Shown here piece after piece: positions 60,601 through 64,000 of a stretch of 64,000 nt of DNA (position 1 is the first letter of the stretch; each line of letters starts with the position of its first letter). The stretch is taken from assembly GCA_023426145.1 (NCBI GenBank), contig JAFABG010000011.1, forward strand, positions 14,189-78,188, written 5' to 3'. The translations under genes were made by a program, and so were the position numbers. Under the pieces are notes generated by a model. The model was not told the DNA's origin. It searched no databases and was given only the letters and a program-made list of their open reading frames with translations. The DNA comes from Bacteroidota bacterium. Lineage in GTDB: Bacteria > Bacteroidota > Bacteroidia > Bacteroidales > Bacteroidaceae.

Positions 60601-60846
60601 TCCAATCGCTGGATGACTAGCTCAGATTATTTGTCTATCAACAACATTACATTGGGATATACGTTGCCTAAGAATCTTACACAGCGGTTTATGGTAAATA
60701 AGCTTCGCGTATATGTTGCTGCTGATAATGTAGCTTTAGTCTCTGCACGTAAAGGTCTTGATCCCCGTCAGAGCTTTACAAGTGCTACAACTTCTTTATA
60801 TACACCTATAAGAACAATTTCTGCTGGTGTAAGTGTTAATTTCTAA
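57622..60846 (+). CDS. SusC/RagA-family TonB-dependent outer membrane transporter
   Basis: 1074 residues from ATG 57622 ([22 protein letters not shown], a clean signal peptide); an upstream TTG at 57601 is less likely. A CarboxypepD_reg-like domain (~25-100: [42 protein letters not shown]), the TonB-box-like [25 protein letters not shown], and a plug ([67 protein letters not shown]) precede the barrel. No STN domain. It pairs with the SusD gene 21 bp downstream. No enzyme gene accompanies the pair inside the window, because downstream DNA is occupied by insertion-sequence material. Confidence 0.94.
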   Translation: [1074 protein letters not shown]

Positions 60847-60867
60847 TAATAACTAAAGATAAAATAA

Positions 60868-62463
60868 ATGAAAGCAAAATATATTTTTTCTTCCGCTTTA
60901 TTAACAGGATTATTCATTGTAGGATGTGCTGATATGGATACTATCCCTGAAGGTGATATTATCACATCAAAGCAAAAGGAAGAAGTTGTTAATACTGACC
61001 CAGCTAAAGCTGAAGCTGGAGTTACGGCGATTTTTGCACAGATGAGTACATATATGAGTGTGACTGGCTCTCGTCATAATGACTTTGGCTATCCTTCTAT
61101 TATGTTGTTTTCTGACACAAATGGTATTGATTTTCTGAGCCAAGATAATGGATATAATTGGACTGGAAACGGATTAGATTTTACTGACCGTCAATATACT
61201 AGTTATGAGTCTGAAATAGTTTGGAATACTATGTACCAGATGGTTTATGCTGCAAATAATATGATAGCCGCTAATGATATTAATACGAATGATATGACCA
61301 TTCAGTTTTATCTGGGGCAGGCTTTAGCAGCTCGAGCTTTTGATTACTGGGTTTTAGCTCAACTCTATCAATTTAATTACAGTGATCACAAAACCTTGCC
61401 TTGTGTTCCTATTATTACAGAAGAAAATGCTTCTACAGTTGCTGTAGATGGTGCTAAACGTGCTACAGTAGATGAAGTATATGCGCAAATTATGTCTGAT
61501 ATAAATAAAGCAATAGAATTTATATCTAAGGCTCAAGAAAGTGGATTGTCTCGTAGAGATAAGCGTTATATAGATTTGGGTGTAGCTTATGGTATTCGTG
61601 CTCGTGTGAATTTGTGTATGGGAAATTGGGCTGCTGCTGCGAATGATGCTCAAGATGCAATTGATGCTTCAGGTGCTACTCCTTATAGTTTGTTAGAAGC
61701 CAATAAACCGACTATGTATAATTCTAACGATCATGCATGGATGTGGGGAATTATTGTTGCTGAAACTGATCGTATTGTAACTTCTGGCATTGTAAATTGG
61801 CCTTCGCATATGGGCTCCTTAAATTATGGCTATTGTAACTATAGTGGCGGCCACCAGATTAATAAGGTCCTGTATAACTCTATATCTTCTTCAGATATTC
61901 GTAAAGGATGGTGGCTTGATGCTCAAAGTAAATCAACAAACTTAAATACGGAGCAACAAAAATTTATTGATGATGTTGAATATGCTCCATATACTCAGGT
62001 GAAATTTGCTCCTTATAATGATGAGGTTTATACTTCTACAAATGCTAATGATATTCCTTTGATGCGTGTTGAGGAGATGTATCTGATAAAGGCAGAGGGC
62101 GAAGCAATGAGTGGTGGTGATGGTAAGACAACTTTAGAAAAATTTATTCAGACTTATCGTGATCCTTCTTATGTTTGTCCCGTATCATCAGGTGTTGATT
62201 TACAGAATGAAATTTGGCGTCAACGTCGTATTGAGCTTTGGGGAGAAGGAATGTCTTGGTTTGATATGATGCGTTTAGATAAAGCTGTAGACCGTCGTGG
62301 TGCTGGCTACCCTGATGTAACTTCCGTCTTGAATATTCCTGCGGGTAGTGATATTTTACTGTGGCGAATTCCTGAGGGCGAGATTCAGGCTAATCCTGCC
62401 TTGGATGAACAAGATAATAATCCTTCAGCTCCTAAGCCTGATCCAGTTGAAGATATTCAATAA
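60868..62463 (+). CDS. SusD/RagB-family outer membrane lipoprotein
   Basis: 531 residues with lipobox IVGC (Cys20). SusD pattern: LGQALAARAFDYWVLAQLYQFNYSDHKTLPCVPIITEENA, VDEVYAQIMSDINKAIEFISKAQES, GIRARVNLCMGNWAAAANDAQDAI and the C-terminal IPLMRVEEMYLIKAEGEAMSGG with NEIWRQRRIELWGEGMSWFDMMRLDKAVDRRGAGYPDV. It is the lid of the upstream SusC. The gene ends in an acidic/proline-rich tail (DEQDNNPSAPKPDPVEDIQ). Confidence 0.92.
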   Translation: MKAKYIFSSALLTGLFIVGCADMDTIPEGDIITSKQKEEVVNTDPAKAEAGVTAIFAQMSTYMSVTGSRHNDFGYPSIMLFSDTNGIDFLSQDNGYNWTGNGLDFTDRQYTSYESEIVWNTMYQMVYAANNMIAANDINTNDMTIQFYLGQALAARAFDYWVLAQLYQFNYSDHKTLPCVPIITEENASTVAVDGAKRATVDEVYAQIMSDINKAIEFISKAQESGLSRRDKRYIDLGVAYGIRARVNLCMGNWAAAANDAQDAIDASGATPYSLLEANKPTMYNSNDHAWMWGIIVAETDRIVTSGIVNWPSHMGSLNYGYCNYSGGHQINKVLYNSISSSDIRKGWWLDAQSKSTNLNTEQQKFIDDVEYAPYTQVKFAPYNDEVYTSTNANDIPLMRVEEMYLIKAEGEAMSGGDGKTTLEKFIQTYRDPSYVCPVSSGVDLQNEIWRQRRIELWGEGMSWFDMMRLDKAVDRRGAGYPDVTSVLNIPAGSDILLWRIPEGEIQANPALDEQDNNPSAPKPDPVEDIQ

Positions 62464-62505
62464 TTATATTGTTAATTTGTATTGAAATTTACATAATTTA
62501 AAATT

Positions 62506-62556
62506 AAAAAGGTCGTGAGAACTTAGAACTTTCTTGGTTCTTATGACCCTTTTAAA
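62506..62556 (+). terminator. Terminator after susD
   Basis: Imperfect hairpin: AAAAGGTCGTGAGAAC pairs with GGTTCTTATGACCCTTTT with A-rich and T-rich flanks. It lies 43 bp beyond the susD stop. Confidence 0.55.
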
Positions 62557-62781
62557 TTTAAAACGTATATTACATTTACAAGTTTTTTAGGGTCAATCCG
62601 GAAATTCTGATAAGCCTCATTATTCTGTTCAGAAACTACTTTTAGAAGAATAGTGATCCTCTTAAGCTCACACTTTTCTTTTAATCAATTCCAGAGTGTG
62701 TATTTGGATTACATATTTAAATCGCAAGATAAAGTTCTTTTTTCTGTATTTCATATTTTATCAACAATAGGGCATATGTAC
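62557..62781. other. Gene-free segment beside the IS4-type remnant
   Basis: No gene is supportable here. The segment may be the non-coding end of the IS4-type element that remains downstream (minus strand) of the decayed transposase gene, but its terminal repeat was not identified. A 47-codon minus-strand open frame (about 62547-62690) lacks a start and overlaps the susD terminator, so it is not called. Confidence 0.3.
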
Positions 62782-63061
62782 TTAGTATCCACTAAAAAAA
62801 CTAAGTTTTAATTGGGTGCCATTTTGATAGTTTTTTCCCTCCTCTATTGGATTGAATACATTCAGTATTTCTGTCTTGTCAAAAAAATGATACGCTTAAT
62901 ATTCTCAACACATCATATGTGTCCATATCCAGTTTTAGGTCATGTTCGACAATTGCTACTAGATAATATGCAATGATTGCACAATAAATCTGAATTTTAA
63001 CAGCATTCTCAGATGTTCCATAAAATTCTTTAATCCTCAGATGTTACTTGATCTATTTGAT
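62782..63061 (-). pseudogene. 3' remnant of an IS4-type transposase gene, cut off by the IS3 element
   Basis: The minus strand encodes HLRIKEFYGTSENAVKIQI, then YCAIIAYYLVAIVEHDLKLDMDTYDVLRILSVSFF: the C-terminal signature of DUF4372-containing IS4-family transposases (QHLRIKxFxGTSENAVKTQI). It is decayed: TAG and TAA stand where the family has W and Q just before HLRIK (63053-63055 and 63044-63046), and a run of seven A's at 62881-62887 (six expected) shifts the frame to DKTEILNVFNP...NGTQLKLSFF and a stop at 62782-62784. Upstream coding DNA is replaced by the IS3 element end. Confidence 0.75.
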
Positions 63062-63074
63062 ACGAGGGTGTGTC

Positions 63075-64000
63075 TGACCTCCCCCCGAAAAAAAGTACAG
63101 TTTAAAATTAGAGTTTCGGACTTAAATAATTATATTTATCCAAATTGTTTTTGTTATGAAACGATCAAAGTTTACAGAGTCACAAATTCTCTTTGCTTTA
63201 AAGCAAAATGAGACAGGGGTAAAGACTGATGAAGTCTGCCGTAAGATGGGTATAAGTGAAGCTACTTTTTATAATTGGAAGAAAAAGTACGGTGGTCTAG
63301 GTGTCTCAGATTTTCGTCGTTTACGCCAGTTAGAAGAAGAAAATCAGAAGTTAAAGCAGATTGTTGCAGATCTCTCATTGGATAAACAGATGCTTCAGGA
63401 TGTTTTTAAAAAAAAAGTTTTAACCCCGTCCCAATTACGTATAGCAGCAATGGATTTAATAAATGGATATAAGGTCTCTGTTCAAAAAGCAACAGCAGCA
63501 GTGATGCTTCATCGCTCAGTTTGGTATTATAAGCCCAAAGCTAAAAACGATGAACTTCTTTGTATGCGAATGCGTGAAATAGCACATATCCGAATCCGAT
63601 ATGGTTTTTGGTGTATATTTATCTTGCTTCGTCGTGAAGGTTTTAAGGATAACCATAAGCGCGTTTATCGGCTTTATAAAGCGGAAGGATTAAATTTACG
63701 TTCAAAGCGTTACCGTAGAAACAGATCTGGAATGCATAGAGAAGGTTATCCTGCAGTAAACGATATAAATCAATGCTGGAGTATGGGTTTTGTATCCGAT
63801 ACATTGTATAACAAACAGAAGTTCAGAGCACTGACTATTATCGATAATTTTAGCCGAAAGTGTGTCGCCATTCAAGTTGGGCAATCCTTAAAAGGTAACG
63901 ATGTTGTTCATACATTAGAGCAATTACACCTTTTCTATGACATTAAGCCACAAAGAATAAAGGTTGATAATGGACCGGAATTTGTTTCAAAAGAATTGGA
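63075..64000 (+). mobile_element. IS3-family element (IS407-like group), left part; continues beyond window
   Basis: The left end starts with TGACCTCCCCCCGAAAAA at about 63075, similar to the TGACCTGCCCCC-type ends of the IS407 group. The transposase gene begins at 63156 and is open to the window end. The element abuts the IS4-type remnant, so it probably inserted into it. The right end and target duplication are outside the window. Confidence 0.75.
63156..64000 (+). CDS. IS3-type transposase with fused OrfA/OrfB and D-to-G change in the DDE triad (3' end outside window)
   Basis: One open frame reads MKRSKFTESQILFALKQNETG...VCRKMGISEATFYNWKKKYGG (OrfA helix-turn-helix), then LRQLEEENQKLKQIVADLSLDKQMLQDVFKKK (leucine zipper), then the OrfB region without a stop. 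Normally OrfA and OrfB are in different frames joined by a -1 shift at an A-run; here a nine-A run at 63408-63416 lies at the joint and both parts are in frame. The first catalytic Asp, normally in WSMDFVSD, is Gly (WSMGFVSD, codon GGT at 63786-63788, residue 211); the second Asp is present 60 residues later (VDNGPEF, residue 271). The region YGFWCIFILL also departs from the usual YGYRRIHVLL. It is probably inactive. Confidence 0.8.
   Translation, partial: MKRSKFTESQILFALKQNETGVKTDEVCRKMGISEATFYNWKKKYGGLGVSDFRRLRQLEEENQKLKQIVADLSLDKQMLQDVFKKKVLTPSQLRIAAMDLINGYKVSVQKATAAVMLHRSVWYYKPKAKNDELLCMRMREIAHIRIRYGFWCIFILLRREGFKDNHKRVYRLYKAEGLNLRSKRYRRNRSGMHREGYPAVNDINQCWSMGFVSDTLYNKQKFRALTIIDNFSRKCVAIQVGQSLKGNDVVHTLEQLHLFYDIKPQRIKVDNGPEFVSKEL

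Noticed and set aside
62547..62690. Minus-strand open frame of about 47 codons after susD
   Set aside because: It has no usual start codon, overlaps the terminator hairpin and matches no family I recognise.

Overview
The window looks like a chromosomal segment of a Bacteroides-type gut bacterium (phylum Bacteroidota). The basis is three SusC/SusD pairs, an ECF sigma/FecR module, HU-related histone-like protein, a GldG-type ABC protein, lipoproteins of the DUF1735 and LamG kinds, and promoters with the Bacteroides -7 element TAnnTTTG and few Shine-Dalgarno sequences. No rRNA, CRISPR array or prophage was seen. One tRNA (Lys, anticodon TTT) is present.

Layout. 1-4256: 3' end of a polysaccharide-utilisation-type locus (F5/8-C lipoprotein end, LamG lipoprotein, GH3 beta-glucosidase). 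4318-11862 (minus strand): argR, GNAT, argG, argC and argD as one run ending in a terminator, then proC, an XRE-cupin regulator and an acyl-CoA ligase from a second promoter. 12023-12991: a permease with the PFCSCS motif behind a striking palindromic promoter. 13251-22229: a gamma-family PLP enzyme, SusC/SusD, a dicarboxylate/amino-acid symporter, a LuxR regulator and an NAD(P)-binding protein, with structured intergenic DNA.

22296-36353 (minus strand) is an eight-gene block: ECF sigma, FecR, SusC with an STN signalling domain, SusD, a metallopeptidase-like lipoprotein without zinc ligands, ABC ATPase, ABC permease fused to GldG, and an M16 zinc protease. The last six genes are separated by 3-23 bp. 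This is the best candidate for an unusual integrated system: signal-controlled outer membrane uptake coupled to an ABC machine and a protease. Next come a decayed lipoprotein gene, an array of four 22-bp palindromic repeats in front of an HU-related gene, an XRE gene and a MATE pump.

39741-48582 is a seven-gene efflux locus (adaptor, MacB-type ATPase, two permeases, TolC-like channel, NtrC-type regulator, histidine kinase). Its intergenic region carries a perfect GTGTCCG/CGGACAC palindrome and a sigma-54-like -24/-12 element, which suggests that the locus activates itself. 48675-50657 is a small TetR regulon: three copies of one operator motif can be seen, two flanking the tetR -10 region and one upstream of a lipoprotein/porin pair. 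50979-56704 is housekeeping (tRNA-Lys, AI-2E family exporter, tdk, rsmI, coiled-coil lipoprotein, HAD hydrolase, MarC).

The right end is mobile-element territory: a 585-bp internally deleted IS5-type element with perfect ends and a TA duplication, a third SusC/SusD pair, the decayed 3' end of an IS4-type transposase gene, and abutting it an IS3-type element. In that element the OrfA and OrfB frames are fused and the first catalytic Asp of the DDE triad is replaced by Gly.
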